From Tubiluchus corallicola (lineage: Eukaryota; Priapulida; Priapulimorpha; Priapulimorphida; Tubiluchidae), in contig JAQGDQ010000080.1 of the NCBI GenBank assembly GCA_030141605.1, positions 432,001-496,000 of the forward strand: DNA of 64,000 nucleotides, in the 5' to 3' direction. Below, one piece after another: positions 12,901-27,400 of this stretch. Made by a program: the position numbers and the translations under genes. The notes under the pieces were generated by a model. It saw only the letters and a list, made by a program, of their open reading frames with translations. It did no database searches and was not told the DNA's origin. Each line of letters begins with the position of its first letter. The stretch's first letter is position 1.

Positions 12901-15900
12901 TACCAAACTTGTTCAATCAGTTCAAAATCTACTATGTCCTCTATAGTAGAAGCCCTGCTCAGGGTAGCACCTCACGAAATTTAGAGTTATCCTTAAAGGT
13001 AATGTTAAGCTCGTTCCTATTCAGTGTTGAGATTTGAGAATATAAGGTTAATACACTCTAGCGAAAGTGGTGCTCATCATTTAATTAATTATGTAACGAT
13101 ACTCATGCAGCACAAGTATTCATACCCCAATTGCTAACTTCCCAAAGTGGACTAAGCGCAAAAAGTAACTCAAGTCCTATTTGTGAAAGTTGTTTGGGAT
13201 GAACTTTTTAAAAAATATTAAATCAGTCATTTTGACTGCCGTGCTTTTCTTTGTTAATTCTAACTGCAAACAAAAAAGAATTATACAGCGCCCCGCGAAA
13301 TGCATGAATTGAACTATTGAAAATCCTGAAATTTCTTACAAGCGAAGCGCTGGCTTGTACAGATGACCTAGTCTGAAGCCACTTTAGTATTACGTGTCAC
13401 TGGAACGTTATGAGAAACTCTACCTCCCGCAGTGGATATCTGGAATACAGTAAATGGTTTTTGTTTGAGAAATGCAATACTGTTACTGTTTGTTAAACCT
13501 ACTTAAACTCTGGTAAAAATAAAATTGCGAAAAGTGTACCAATGCCACAGTAAGTATTGCGCAATTCAAGGGGTTCTCTATACAATCACACCGGGTCACG
13601 AAACAAGGCGCCAGATTCAAGTTTGGGTTTCTTAACTTACAAGCTAACAGCTAAATCATACCAGTGTTTTTTCAACCTTAACATATATGCTTCACGAAAA
13701 AAGAAGTAACAAGGTACACAACCGACAAATGCAAACTTATTTGTTTATGTTTCGTCTTTAAGAGAAATGTTTATTTGCTCATTGGAGTAAAACTAACAAG
13801 CAAGTTGCACTCTACCAAACTCAGGAAAACGCATCAGACTGCAATTCTACGACCTTTCTTGCGTCACTCTCACTTATAGGTCTGCAATTACTGAATGTGT
13901 TTGCTAACAATTATAGTCAAAGCAACCGTAAAGCCAATAACAAAAACATCAGCAGCAACAATTGCTAATATTAATATTAATGACAATTTTTATTGAAAAT
14001 ATGTTCATGCAATTTCTACTGGTTTTTCCAGCATCAATTTTAGTTGTCATCTTTAATGAATTAAAGTAGAAAAAACAGGAAGTCTTATTCTGTCTCGCTT
14101 TAGCAGCTATGTAGGTGTAAATTTATTTCCGGAAATTCACTTGACAAATCGGCATTAATTAATTTGTGCTTTTAAGCGTAACTTTAAATCGCGGAACTGT
14201 AGATGTAATATTTAGCGCTAAATCAACGTGCTGTTATTTTTTCAGGTATGATTTCATAACGAATACGTTTAGAGACTGGTGCTGCACAATCTTGAATTTG
14301 AACGAAGGTGCGAAAGATAAATATCTACATTAACTTGACTGTTTAAAATAAGAGCTTGATAAAAGGATACTGCCAGTAATTACCTATCTACGCAATTAAA
14401 TCTTAAACGATGAGCCTGGATGAAGAAATATGTCATTGTGCGTTTGTTTTGGTGTTCTTGTCTTTTCAGCAATCAGTTGTAACCGAACAGTGAGCAAATC
14501 GAAATAGACCACTGGTAACAATAAAAGAATTACGAGAGAAAAACTATGTGCCCGATCACCTTCCCATGTAAGTGCCAATGTATTGTTTGTAGCAGTTGAT
14601 ACAAACCAGCTGTAACAACATGTTCAAGCAACGTGTCAGTGAACTTGTAGCTTATAAGTCGTCAAACCCAGTGTCTTACAAACGATTATCAAGGATAGAA
14701 AACGTTTGTGCTGCCCTCACACTAAACTCCCCTTCAGGGCTTTCACAGTTTAAGACTGATCCGACATCTGACGTGATTTGTCTGAATGACGCATTCAGCG
14801 CCCTCTTGTTTTTCTTCGCAACTTGATGATAAAATTAATGTTGTAAATCTGTTATTGGTTGATTTTTGTTTATTTGGATGCAACAAGCAACATCGAGTAG
14901 AAGGTACTGTAATGCTTGCCTGTATACTCGCTGCCGTCACATGTATGTTCAATATGAATGGATTCAAGTACTTGGTGGAAAGCTAGTGGTGTAATGCCAC
15001 TAACCTTAAACAAATAGCAAATAGACCTGAGACACCTCTGGCTCTGAACATACCTGTACTAACCTTAAGCTGTTGTTTTCACAAACATCAATTTATTTCA
15101 GAAAATGATTTTTCTGAGACAAAAGGAATATATATATATTGAAATAATAAGCTAAAATTAGTTTTATTCAAGCGAACAGGTCTAAAGCCCAGTGCTTAAA
15201 CGTAAATCACAGTGTTAATGAAAAACATGTATTTGATTTTTTCAACAGCTCGACAGATACCTTTCAACGTTTTCTCCCATGTGGCACAGTTTAACTGCCA
15301 AAAACAGGAAGCCAGTGTGTTTCTCGAATTACAGTCTCATTTCATCATGTTTTGCACTTCTGTGCAGCTAAACTGCCTGGCACACATCAGCCTTGCCCCG
15401 TTAAACTCGTTTCGTATTCAAATGAGGAGTTGTGGGGCTTTATCCCTAAGTTTACACAATTGACTTGCTTAACACTCTTTAATTTAGTACAGGCCTATAA
15501 GTGCCTTCACTGTCTTGCACCGCATGCAAGACAGTACTTTATTAGTTACATGTAACTTACATGTCATTTTCACTACTGCATTGTTAAGTTTTTATAATCG
15601 CATTTATATAAAAATCCAAGAATCAGACTGGGGTGTGGCTATATTATAACTATATAAAAGCGGAGTGTCAGTTTGAAAAGGCGCACTAGTAGTACGTCAC
15701 TGTTTCATCTACAGATACCTTTATTAAAATTTTATAACTCTTCGTTGATGCATTGTATAATACATTCAAAGTCATAAGTGACTTCGTTATTTTTTACATA
15801 ACTCAAATTAAGGCATTTAATTACATTTTGCTAAATTAATTACAATTGCTGTTCTTTTAAACTTAATAACTGTGTTTTGTGCAATATCTCTGCCCGTGTA

Positions 15901-18480
15901 TTTGGCTTAATTATTATGAAGGTCACTATGAAATTACTAGCTGTCATGCAATGATTTTTTTTGTATCGTTTTAATTATTTGTTCGACGACGTGATCATTT
16001 GCTTTTAATTAAGTTGCTTATTTTGTTTGAAATGAATCTTGTTACACGTTAATATTACGACAGAAATTAGGTGTTAAAATTACATACAGTGCTGAAAAAG
16101 TGATAATTATTTATGCGATTTAAATAAAATTGTTATTTTAAACTTCGCTATCGGCCCTTTGTATCAGTCTTTTTAATAAGCTACTTTATCATAAGTTTAA
16201 TTCTAACAAATTCTAGATTGCAACAGTGATGATTACAAACAGCACATCCAATGTCTGCATACGGTTTTATTTTCCGAATCATTCGACGCCGATGACAGTT
16301 TATAATTTACAATTCGTTTATTAGTGCGAGAAGAAAAATGCAAAAATTTATACATAAAAACCCACACAACAAAATTGTTAAAATAAAATATAAAAAATAG
16401 TCTCCATTAACACAGGCTGTAGTATCCCTGAGTTATAATTATTACTAAGCAGGTTCAGATCCCAGTCTCATTTTCATAACATAATAATTAGCCATGCAGG
16501 TAAAATAATATTATACCTACTACCTATGTATGATTAGACATGCAAAGTGGTACCACAAGCACACACTTTATAAGAACAGCTATCATACGTATCTTACTAA
16601 TTCACTGCATTACAGGTTATAATAATATACCTGTTTTTATAAACAAAAGGTGCTTCACTATATATGGACTGAAAGGCTATACCATACATATTTGTATGTG
16701 TGTTTTTAGACTTTCCTTTTTAATAATAAACAGTTCAATCGGTTCGAAATTCCTGAAATCACTAGTATCTTCGCCACTATAACTTCTGACTAAAGATATA
16801 TATATATATATATATATATAATATACATTCTATTCCAAAAAGTTTAGTGGAATGCGCTGTAAGCGAAACTATTTGTGCTAGTATTTCCCTATCGCTGTGT
16901 AATAAAAAATATATGTCTCCTAAAAGTGCGAGTCCCCTATATCCATGCGAGTTCAGAAAGTTAAGTCTCGTTAGTTAACACAAGAATCTGAAAAATGAAA
17001 TAAGCAATTTTTCCCGACCTTATCGTTACCCAATTAACGCCCATCTAACTCGCTATAATTGACTTCGTGAGATAGAAAGGCATTTAGTGTCAGCCATAGT
17101 GCCAATTTTAGATTTCTTTCTAATGCGGAAGGACCAGAAAAGTACAAAGAAGATTGAAAGAAACAATAATATGGCGAAACAATACTCAAAATAAAAATGT
17201 AGAAAAACATGGAATAACCATTGCCCACAAGTGTGCAATGTAAGAATTATTGTTTTTCAGTATTGGCCCTATCCATCAAATAATCGGTCGTAGATTGTCG
17301 GCGTTTGTTCCAATGAATTAAAGGTATTGGTATAGAATTGCGCCTCGTAATCTTTTCGTCGTATGTATAAATGTCATTCTCCCTGCTTTTTCCAAAATTG
17401 TTACCAATTTTTTATATTGTTTCATGCAGTCTTTCTTGTTGTGTGTCAGGAAGTCACTAATTTTCTCTTTTCCAAGATTGTTTTGTTCTATAATTAGTAC
17501 ATACATTCTAGATTTATTTGAACTGAATCTTTACAGAGTTAATATAGCATTAGAAAAACGTTGACTGATTATGAAACTTGAATAGTTTTCAAATTAACAT
17601 GTAACGTAATGTTTTGTCCTATAAATAGCGTACAATTTGTAAAAATGTAGTATGTATAAAACAATACTCAAATAGTCTGTCAGACTGTGGCAGGAATTCC
17701 TTCCATCATGATAAAAAGCTAAAAGGTTTAACTCTTCAGTTATACGAACATTTATTGGTGAAGTCATTTATCCCAGAGGTGAAAGCTTTTTATTATGTTT
17801 TTTTCTATGAACAAATTCTTCTGCTTAGCGCTGTAAATGCTTTGTTATAACAGTTAAAAATAGGATAAAAATAATCTGCAGCTGTTTTCTAACAGTCATG
17901 ATTTCTGTATATATAATTATTTTATACATAGATTTGAGAAATATTTTATTTTAGTAAGACGCATCCGGAAGAAATGTTATAATTGTGCATTTAGTCTTTC
18001 TGGTGCGTTTTACCATCGTCATTACTGAATACGATACAGAGTGCATGGGAGTACAAAAAAAACAACGATTAATATTGCATTCAAAACAGTTTTCTGCATC
18101 GACGTGTTGTTGAAACAATAGAGAATCTAACATGTCCTCAATATAAAAAAACTCGATGAGTTGACTGAGAGAACCCAGCCTGTATTAGCCACCTAGAGTT
18201 GGGCTCTACTCATTTGCTGACTCGAATTGAAGTAAACAAAATTAGTTGTTTCACAAGCTAGGTCTATGTTACAAGGCAGGCTACTTGCCTCAAAACAGCG
18301 TGATACCCAACGTTTGTCTCTGATTTAATAACGTACATCACATTTACAGTAAATTAACCCGTATTTCAAATGAATTGTCCCTACAAAATTAGAAATAAAC
18401 CTAGCGGTTCAAAATTACTTTATGAGTGGTTAACTGGAATATGCGATTCATTGCTATTTATAATTTTTTTCGCAACAAGT
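9968..18480. other. Long non-coding spacer
   Basis: AT-rich DNA with only short unrecognised open frames (for example 10448-10744 and 14596-14826). The 3' UTR of the TRIM-NHL gene must begin here; the first clear AATAAA is at 11097-11102. No RNA gene or transposon could be identified with confidence. Confidence 0.55.
16795..16825. repeat. (TA)n microsatellite
   Basis: About 13 uninterrupted TA units followed by an imperfect end. Confidence 0.9.
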
Positions 18481-18502
18481 TCATATTATTTGTCTACGTT
18501 TA

Positions 18503-18697
<195 letters not shown>

Positions 18698-18929
18698 AGT
18701 ACACGTATCAGTTTTTCAGATTTACTCGCGCGTAGTGGCGAGCACTACTCTTTCTCTACCAGAAAGAGAATTTCAGCATTTTCGAATCTGAATCGATTCC
18801 CGAATTTCCGAATTTGTTTTAAAGATTTTTGAATCACTAATAAAAAAGCAGTCTCTCAAAAATCATGCATATTACTTGATTCTGTTCTGCTGTAAAAACA
18901 TTAATAATTTAGTGTTAGTACTGATCCTG

Positions 18930-19450
18930 GGAGTGTTAGTGTTAGTATGATCTGGGGAGTATGGCCTTTGAGACAAATAATACATTATGAAAAATTAATG
19001 TGGTACAGAAGTGTCCTGACATCTGAGAATAAAAAGGTGCTATTCAGTATATATGATATTAACATTCCCAGAAGCTACACGAGGGATAAAAAAGTATCTA
19101 AAAGCAGAAGCTGAGAAAAATTGTGATGATATGGCAAAACTGGGCTTTACAAAATATAATGGAAACCGACAACAGTATATGAAATTACTGAATGGAAATT
19201 AAACATGATAAAATTAAAGCATAATTATAAAAATAAGTATCCTTCATGATTTGATGTGTCCACTATGTGTGAAACAGTGATACGATAGAATATCTGTTGG
19301 AATGTGAGGTAGCTAAAAATGTTTGAAATTCACATTGTGAACGAAGAAGATTTTGTTCAGTAAACACGAGCACAAGCACATTAGTAATAGTCAATTCTTG
19401 GATCAGACAAAATTTTTGGAGAAATTATGGGAATCAATGTAGAGGTGTAA
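18930..19450 (+). mobile_element. LINE 3'-end remnant, type A, second copy
   Basis: Translated pieces read QIIHYEKLMWYRSVLTS and, further on, NMIKLKHNYKNKYPS, followed by a decayed cysteine/ECEVAKN-like end. The second piece corresponds to the LDMIKVKENYNNEF region of the type-A remnant at 1-250. Numerous stops and frame changes show it is long dead. Confidence 0.55.
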
Positions 19451-19739
19451 GAACAACAGCGTGAGGTGATACAATTTTCGTTTTGGTTTGCTACTTTATG
19501 ATGTGTATCTACAGCCACTGTGAATTACCTGTCTGTTTCATACTTCCCTAACGTTACCTGGATTTGGCGTGTTGCTGAGCTGGAATCAAACGACAAAAAA
19601 TGCGTCGGCTAATGAAGGTTTCTCACACTGCTGAACTTGTACCTACTTTTCACATTTTGCAATAATATTATTACAATGTTACTAAAGGATTAAGCTTACT
19701 GTAAAAGTTGGGAACACCTTAGGAATAACTTTAGCACGA

Positions 19740-20640
19740 ATATTGGGGTCCCCCAGGGGACTGTCTTAGTTCAATACTTTCACGCTCTACCTAGCAAATG
19801 CACTTTAAGATCCACACTCTTCCAAGTGATGATCATCATTACGATACCACTGTCTATGATAACCTTCCTCAACATATTCTGGATCACTCCTACCCTTGCT
19901 TAGGAATCCTATGAACCATTCCTTATTGATCAACAATATGCAGGTGATATAGGATGGATTAGTGTATCAAATTAGTGTAATAAAAAGGGGTTTTCAAAAA
20001 AAAGCTAGAGAAAGGAAATCTGCAAGGAAACCAGTCAGAAACAGAAGAATATATTATTGCAAGAGCTGGTAACCAGTCTAGGAAAAAGTGCAAGTACATG
20101 GGCACTTTTCTAAACCACAATAACTGAAGATGCAACAAGCAATGTATGATTTTCTTCAGCACAAGAATGTATTAACTAGCAAGAAATTAATTCTTAATGT
20201 AAGATTATTTAATGCTTACGTTACCAGCGTATTTATGTACAATAACGAAACTTGGGGTTTACCAATTACTCAGGAAAAGCAGATTGACACATTTCATAGA
20301 AGTCTTATTGGGAAAGTTTTAAAGATAAGATGGTCATACATAATCAAAAATGAAGATGTATACACCAGAACAAAGGAAATTTATTGGAGTTCAAAATTCA
20401 AGATCCGAAGATTAAGATGACTAGGATTTCTTCCAAGATTACCAAATGAAGCACCAGTAGGAATCACCTTAAAGGAAGCCTTAAAACCTTGCAAAAAACC
20501 ACCTGGTAAACCTAAAACAACATGGATAGTTAAGATAAATAAAGATATTCAACAACTTCAACCAAATCTATCTTTAGGAGTAGAAGAACTTACGCTGTTA
20601 GCTGCAGATAGAAGTGGGGGAATGCTCTAATAAATGTTGA
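19740..20640 (+). mobile_element. LINE reverse-transcriptase remnant, type B, second copy
   Basis: The segment begins with a GVPQGTVL reverse-transcriptase motif near 19746. The catalytic block near 19933 reads QYAGDIGW, so the usual YADD has lost its first Asp. A better preserved thumb region lies at 20130-20420 (FNAYVTSVFMYNNETW, KQIDTFHRSLIGKVLKIRW). Frame-broken coding continues to about 20630, ending in a LLAADRSG-like motif. It is the most complete LINE fragment in the window but is clearly inactive. Confidence 0.75.
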
Positions 20641-23600
20641 TAACTCAATGCCTAAAATTGGTGGAATGAGATTTTGAAGAAGAATGAAAATGATGACAAA
20701 AAAGATTAGCTAGCTATTTTTTAGATCAGTTTTTACATATGCTATCTAGAATTTTATGAAAGCAGGGTAATTTCTATTTGCCGTAACACACTGTTGGGTA
20801 TAGGCATAGCAAGCATTAACATTCACCGTTAGGTACCAGATAGAGGTAGATTAATATACATAGATAACTGATTTAGTAGTTTCTTTCATGGGAGGGATAT
20901 CAGTGGTCCATGGGGATGCTAAGATAGTAAATTACCTCTAATTAACTAGGTTGGACGTTCGCGCTTGCGTGTCATCCAGTGTACTATCTCACCTTGTACC
21001 ACTTCGGTGTGTACTGGTTGGTGCCTTGCTGTGCACTGTAATCCATAACTCCCATGTCACTTCACTGTCGGTATGCTGCGCCACATTGCAGTACATTACA
21101 CCAAGGTACACGGTGAAGTGGTATGTGGCACTATGCTACATGGTGAGGCATTACACGGCACCAGCAGTACCAGAGATGTCGAGCGAGCACAAACATCCCA
21201 CTTAGTATTCTGAGGCAGCAACTAATGCATGTCAGTTGGATCACACTTATTTATTAATTTAGGGATTATGAATAAACTTTTCAATGGTGGTATTCACACT
21301 GCATCACTTCAGCCAGCTAAGACTCTCGTCAAGTTTTCATTTTTTAAATGCTAGTCAAAAGCAAATGTGAAATTTCAGCCGTGTAAATTGTAAACAATTA
21401 TTCCAAACTCAGATTTTGATGTTAAGAACTGTTATTTTAGTATTAGATTTTAGTTATTTCCAAGGGTGTTGTGAACTTATTTGGTCATTTCCAAGTCAGA
21501 CTTGGGTGTTAAGTATTTTTATTACTATTGTGTTTAACACCTTATGCATTCATAGTGATTATAAAGACCTTGTTATAATATACCTTAATAAAATGCTTGA
21601 TGGGCGTGGACATACTTGTTCAGAAGTGCATTTGATGCTGATAAATTGTGCACTTCTGGGAATACATCAATTGTAAGCCAAAATGATGATCGGGCATTAA
21701 ACCGAGTAACATGGATATTCCGACAATTATGTATTTAAAATGAAGTAAACAGTTTCATTCAATTACATGTAGTCGTCAACTTAGGACCACAATCGGTTCT
21801 GGCGGATTGGTCACAAGACGACTCGGATGCAAGTCTGACTCTTAAGTTCAAGTGGTGCATCCCTATTGCGTGCTACATCTGCTACAGATGAATTTATCAA
21901 AACAGCTAATAATTTAAAATTAATTTTCTTAAAAAGAAGGAAGTGTGATTATTATTAGTTTTGTTTGAATTGATTAAGTTTTGGTCATGTCATAAAGTCA
22001 AACATTTATAAGTTGCTTATGCCAAAAGTCGATGACTGCCTGTATTTAGTTATCGATGCCTCTTCCTTCAGTCTGTTATTAACAAAAATGAAATTAGCAC
22101 TTAGCGCAACAATTTTCAGTAAGGAGCAGAACAACATATGTTGTAAACGTCATAGTAATCAAATCCATACACTTTACTACAGTGACTTAATAGCAAATAA
22201 TGGAGCACGCTAAGGCTGAGATAGTTAACCGTTTAAACATTTCACTAATTGCTAACTGGTGTAACCATTTAGAAAATTACTAATCGTTTGACCCTTACTT
22301 AGCCAAGTTTTCTACATATCCATATTAATGAAAGTTTGTATCTTTTCTGAGTTAGTGTACGTAGTTAGCAATATTCCACTTACATAAAGTGGTACTGTTT
22401 TTACAACATTGTTTCAATTAATCTGGTTGCCTGGGAAGCATCTAAAGTTGTAAACGGTAAATTGCAAAAAGTTTTTCACTCGCGTATGTTACAGGGGTGC
22501 TGCCATGTTGGACATAATTGCTCGCGCATGCTAGATTTGAATCGCACCACTTATTCGAACAAGGAATGAATGTATGAGATCATCGGGAATGGTAAAAACG
22601 GTTAACCTACCACAATTAATAACATTTAATCGGTTAGTTGAAAAGCCTAACCATCTCAGCCCTGGAGCACATGTGCACTTTATGCAGTGAAAGCTGCTCA
22701 CGACTCAACAGTGCTGACCCAAAAGTTTCCACATAATTAGAAAAAGCATCGCTTTTAATCCATGTGTTTTGCTTTTATGGTGGATTTTAATTCCATTGCA
22801 TAGTGTGAATGAATATGATATATCATCTGTCATGTCAGCCCGCATGATAATTTCTTTAATGTAAAGCTTTGCTGTGCAGCTCCACCCACACCTACGAGTA
22901 TATTTCTTATTCAGCTTATTTGTTAGACAATCATTGTTGTGAGGAACTGATGAACTAAAGCTATCTGGAGAGGTGTGTGGATTTGGACATATGTTGAAAA
23001 AATTGTTTGAAGCAAGGATTATAGCCACATGGTCATGGTCCCAGTAACTAAATGGATTGGTGTTTAGGCTAGTGGTGCGCAGTTAATCAATAATGATTTG
23101 TAACTCAATTTTTTTCATTGGCGATTTATCTACTGAGCACTTTTTGTTCCTTCTTCAATCAACTGACTACGATGATTAACTGACGGTAGTTACATCTTCC
23201 CTACCCACCATTTTACAATGTTTGTAATCTAGTTTGTTGCAAAGCTACTAACTAATTGCTGACTTTAGTCTGTTGCTCAATACTGTATACATGCATTATG
23301 ATATGACCCGGTTGGTGACTTATCACTGTGCTACATTTATAGAGAGCCTTTATATTAGCCAGTGCACCACTGCCATAGAAGCAATCAGTTAGTATCGAAA
23401 TATTATTTTAATATATAATAATAAAGTGCTGCAGAAGGCATTGAAATAAATTCTTTTGATCGAGCAGGATCGTGGTTCTAGAATGAAAATAGTGTCATAT
23501 GAGACATCGGTGAAGTAAAAATTACAATTTTAGGATTGTTGTAAAAGTTGCAACGGCTTGGAATTTTAAACTTGTGCACAATTTTAGATACAATATATCT

Positions 23601-24482
23601 TTTTTGTTTTTGAATGCTATTTACTATTTTTCAGCTGTCCCAATGTAGACTATTAGACCAATGTGTGAAAACAATCTACTATTGAGTTTGCCAAAGCATC
23701 CATTTAAAGGCGAGACATGATTCATTCTATACAATTAGTGCTTAAACTTTTGCTTCAAAACTACCGACTAAGTCGAATATGGTTAATCAAATTAACTCGA
23801 GTTGCATTTTTGTGAATACTTTGGTTATACTGTTTCTGGATAACTATTTCTTTCACTAATGAGACAAGTCAGGGTATATGCTGATGATGAAGTCAGGCAT
23901 CGCTGTACCTGGTGCATAAATGCGTAATTGACTGCCAAACATGTTCATATGGCAACTGCCAACAGCAACGTGTTTGCTAAGGTTGTATGCTCATTTGGAT
24001 TTGATTATCGCTTTACTATCTGGTTTTAGGACATTTCTTGGTAATGAGCTACGTCTCAGCCTCATTTCAATCATTCAACGTACTTGTCCTTGAGTGCTGC
24101 AAAGTGCTTAACATTTTTTGAATGTATACACATTTAAGAGGTCTACATTCCTAAATATGTGTTAAAATAACTTATAGCATTTTGTTAACTTTGAAAATTT
24201 CGTTTTTTAAGTGTGCCTTTTGCCAATTTGCTTCCCACTTACAATTTGAATGGTCTGTGTCTCTTCTATGGCAACTACCTAGCTACTTTGTGATGATTTT
24301 TGCCATTTTTATCAGTAATGATTGTAATTCTTTTAAAAATGATTAAATGTTAGAATCCATCTTGGATTGCATTGTGTAACTATTTTGCCTTTCTCCATTT
24401 TATCATTAAACATTGAATGGATGTCATTGAATTTACCTGCTTTTTATAGTTAAATTTTGTATTTGAAGGACCTTAAATAAAG
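20641..24482. other. Non-coding spacer upstream of SEC22A
   Basis: No recognisable gene. It contains one Tigger-like terminus (listed separately) and a slightly GC-richer patch at 20950-21200 with no identifiable content. The SEC22A promoter should be near its right end. Confidence 0.5.
21770..21890 (+). mobile_element. Tigger-like terminal sequence (one end only)
   Basis: AGTCGTCAACTTAGGACC and the following CG-rich stretch, with ATTGGTCACAAGACGACT, resemble the outer terminal repeats of pogo/Tigger DNA transposons (CAGTCGTC...CTTACGACC type), after CpG decay. A matching opposite end was not found nearby. Confidence 0.4.
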
Positions 24483-27400
24483 ATGTTGCACTACGTTTGC
24501 ATTTCCCGAATGGAGGATGGACTTCCTCTTTCTGCAACAACAGATTTAAATCCGTCTTCAAGCATAATAGACAGCCAGAAGTGTGCGAAGATTTTGCTGA
24601 GAAAAGCTTTTATGTATCCAGACAGACTATCTCTTGAAACGCACAGCCATTTAATATAGTTTGTATTGCTTTGTATATAAAGTCTCATCATGTAGCAAAA
24701 TGGTGCAATTAGTGCATTGACATAGTTAATTTATGTACATTTTCACAAAGTTGATTCTAATGCAAGTGTAACTTTTAGCAATGTTTGTAAAGGAGAAAAT
24801 TGAAAAAAGTGTAGGTAAACAGCTTATGTATTTTGCTAAATTTAAAAATTTCATTTTTTCCAAGACGTGCAGTGCTGAATTTTCTGGTTTTACTTTTTCG
24901 TGCTCATTGCTCTGCTTATTCAAATGCCTCTTTCTACAATGTCAAGTCACTTTGAAATGCCTAAGTTAGCACTGTCACTTTTACCTTGCATTTATTAACT
25001 AATAATGTAAGCTATGCCCTTCAGTTATCATTAAGGTCATAGCTTACATCATGTTATTAGGCAAATAACCTAAATGATATTAGTGATACTAAATGATAAT
25101 AACCTAAGTGATATTAGATGAGAAGACCTTTTCTTTACTATAGCATGGTTTCATCAATGAGTACGAGCTTTCTGGTGCTGTGTGATAAAGATTATCCACC
25201 AGTTCTTGCCTTTTGCTTTCTCGATGAAATAGTGAAGGAATTTCTGTTACAGTATTCTCCAGACAAGATTCGCAAACTTCATCGGCCTTACTCTCTTATT
25301 GACTTTGGTAACATTAATTTCCAAAGTTTGTGTCTAACTTAATGTTTTAGTCGAGATATTCTTTCCATATTGATGTTGTTGAAATTTAATTGTTTCTCCT
25401 TAATCTGGTAAATGTAGTCTGCATTGTGTGGATTTTATCACTGCTTTATTTGTAATATCCCTTATCATTAGACCAATTAATATACTTACCAGTACTTGTT
25501 CTACAATTTTGAAAGTATTAGCGTTTCAAAAGTTAAATTGCCTGCCAAAAATGTGTAACTAGTGAATTATTGCCAAAAACAAAGACATTAATTATTTGTA
25601 TTTTTTTGTATGTAGATACAACTATGCACAAGCTTAAGCAGCGGTATAACAATCCCCATTCACTTGCAACTCGCATCAATTTATCTGATATGTCGACTGA
25701 GTTGAAACTACGCCCTCCATTTCAGTTAGTTCAGGATGATATCCAGCCTTGTAGGAATGGACCATCAAATAATTATGCTCAAGCTGTGTGTCAGGTCAAA
25801 ATGCCATGTAAATATCTCATTTAATGCTTTGTTTATTTTGCAAATATTAATACATTATAAATAAAGTGAATTTGTGCAGAAAATAGGGTGTTCGGTGGAT
25901 GTTGTCACGATGTCACAATCCCAACTCTGAACCTTGATCTAGAAGTTTTCGCAAATTCCGAACCCCGTTCTTGAATATTTAATCCCGTCCTGACCCGACC
26001 CCTAAGTTTAACTTTAATGAGCTCTTTACCAAGTTATCCGTAGCTTAAATTTTGTGATAAAATATTTTTCATTAAAATTCTACTGAAATTCCATACCCAC
26101 ATCATTTGTATGCTAAGATTCCATTATTTTTAAACGTCTTATAAGCTGTTTAAGTAGTAGCATGTAAGTAAGAACATGATTATTTTTCACTGTGCATACA
26201 GAGAAAGTGCATTCAGTCATTTGGTAATGTGACCAATTTATTGTGGTGGGTCATGTCAATGGTGTGTGTAATTTAACATTAGTGTTAGAGCAATATATGC
26301 AACATGAAAGTTGTATAAAAGTGTGAGACTGTCTAACGGTAATATTTCATGTTATATTTCAATTAGTATTACCAGTATTTATCCTATCTGAAATGTACTT
26401 GGGTAACTAATACTGCTTAGTCAATGCATAATTCTTTCTAACAATTATTTTACTGTTAGTGGATTACATTTAGTTACCAAAGTTAGCCTGCTGGAGATGA
26501 AATCACAAACTTACAGCAGCTGGGCGAATCATGTTTGCATTATCGAAATATTGTTAAGTTAGAGTTTAACTTGTAGAAGTGAGAGACAAAGAAAGAAATA
26601 ATTCGCTGTAATTTTCTTATCTCGGATTACTGGTAGTCAAACATATAAAACCCAAATCCCTAAAATCCCCAAACATTGATCCTGCCCTCTTCATTCTGAG
26701 CACTAAAAAATACCAACCTCGAACTTGATTTGTGCCTGGAAACCATGATCTCAAACCGTTGATCCTGACCTCAACCCCAGTTACTTTTAGCACAAAATAG
26801 TTGAACTTGCAGCAGACTCTGCTCAACTACATATGTGCACTAAGTAATTTAAATACCTGAAAAGAGATGTCTTTCTGAAAAAACTGCAGGTTAATTTCTT
26901 TCATTGTGAACTGCAGCACAAGACTCCTTTTGCGTTTTTGACTGATTTATAGTAAATTAAAACTTTAATTATGTTGTTCTTCTAGTTTCATATCAACATT
27001 TCCACGAACTGTGTTGGGTTGAGAGAATCTTGTTAGCACTGCTAACTATTTGTGGCTTTTTAAATCTTGTGCGAGGAGTTATGACTGCTTCTGATAATTA
27101 CATAGATGTATGTAAATTTTTCTTTTATTGCATTTATTTTATTTGATATGTAAACATAATACTTAATTGAAAATAAGCAAAACTAAAAATTAAGAGCTTG
27201 CAAATTTAATTCCACCACTGGTACTCTACCCCAGGCCTTCTGCAACTCATGGAGCTAATGAACAACTGCTTTAAATTATTACTAAATACTAATAAACTGA
27301 TATACTTGGTTTGCAATTACTGCATGTAGTTTGCTGCATGTTAGTATTATGTAAATTTTGGAAAGGCATAAGCTAGCTTCTAATAACAGTCACTAGAAAA

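Noticed and set aside
16440-16475. GGTTCAGATCCC, resembling a tRNA B box
   Set aside because: No matching A box upstream or cloverleaf; possibly old SINE debris but unsupported.
20951-21205. Slightly GC-richer patch with an 84-codon frame
   Set aside because: Looked at as a possible CpG island or gene; no motif, splice site or similarity supports it.
21780-21860. Possible tRNA-like sequence (AAGTTCAAGTGG after a stem-like region)
   Set aside because: No acceptor stem, anticodon arm or A box in the right places; the stretch fits a Tigger terminus better.
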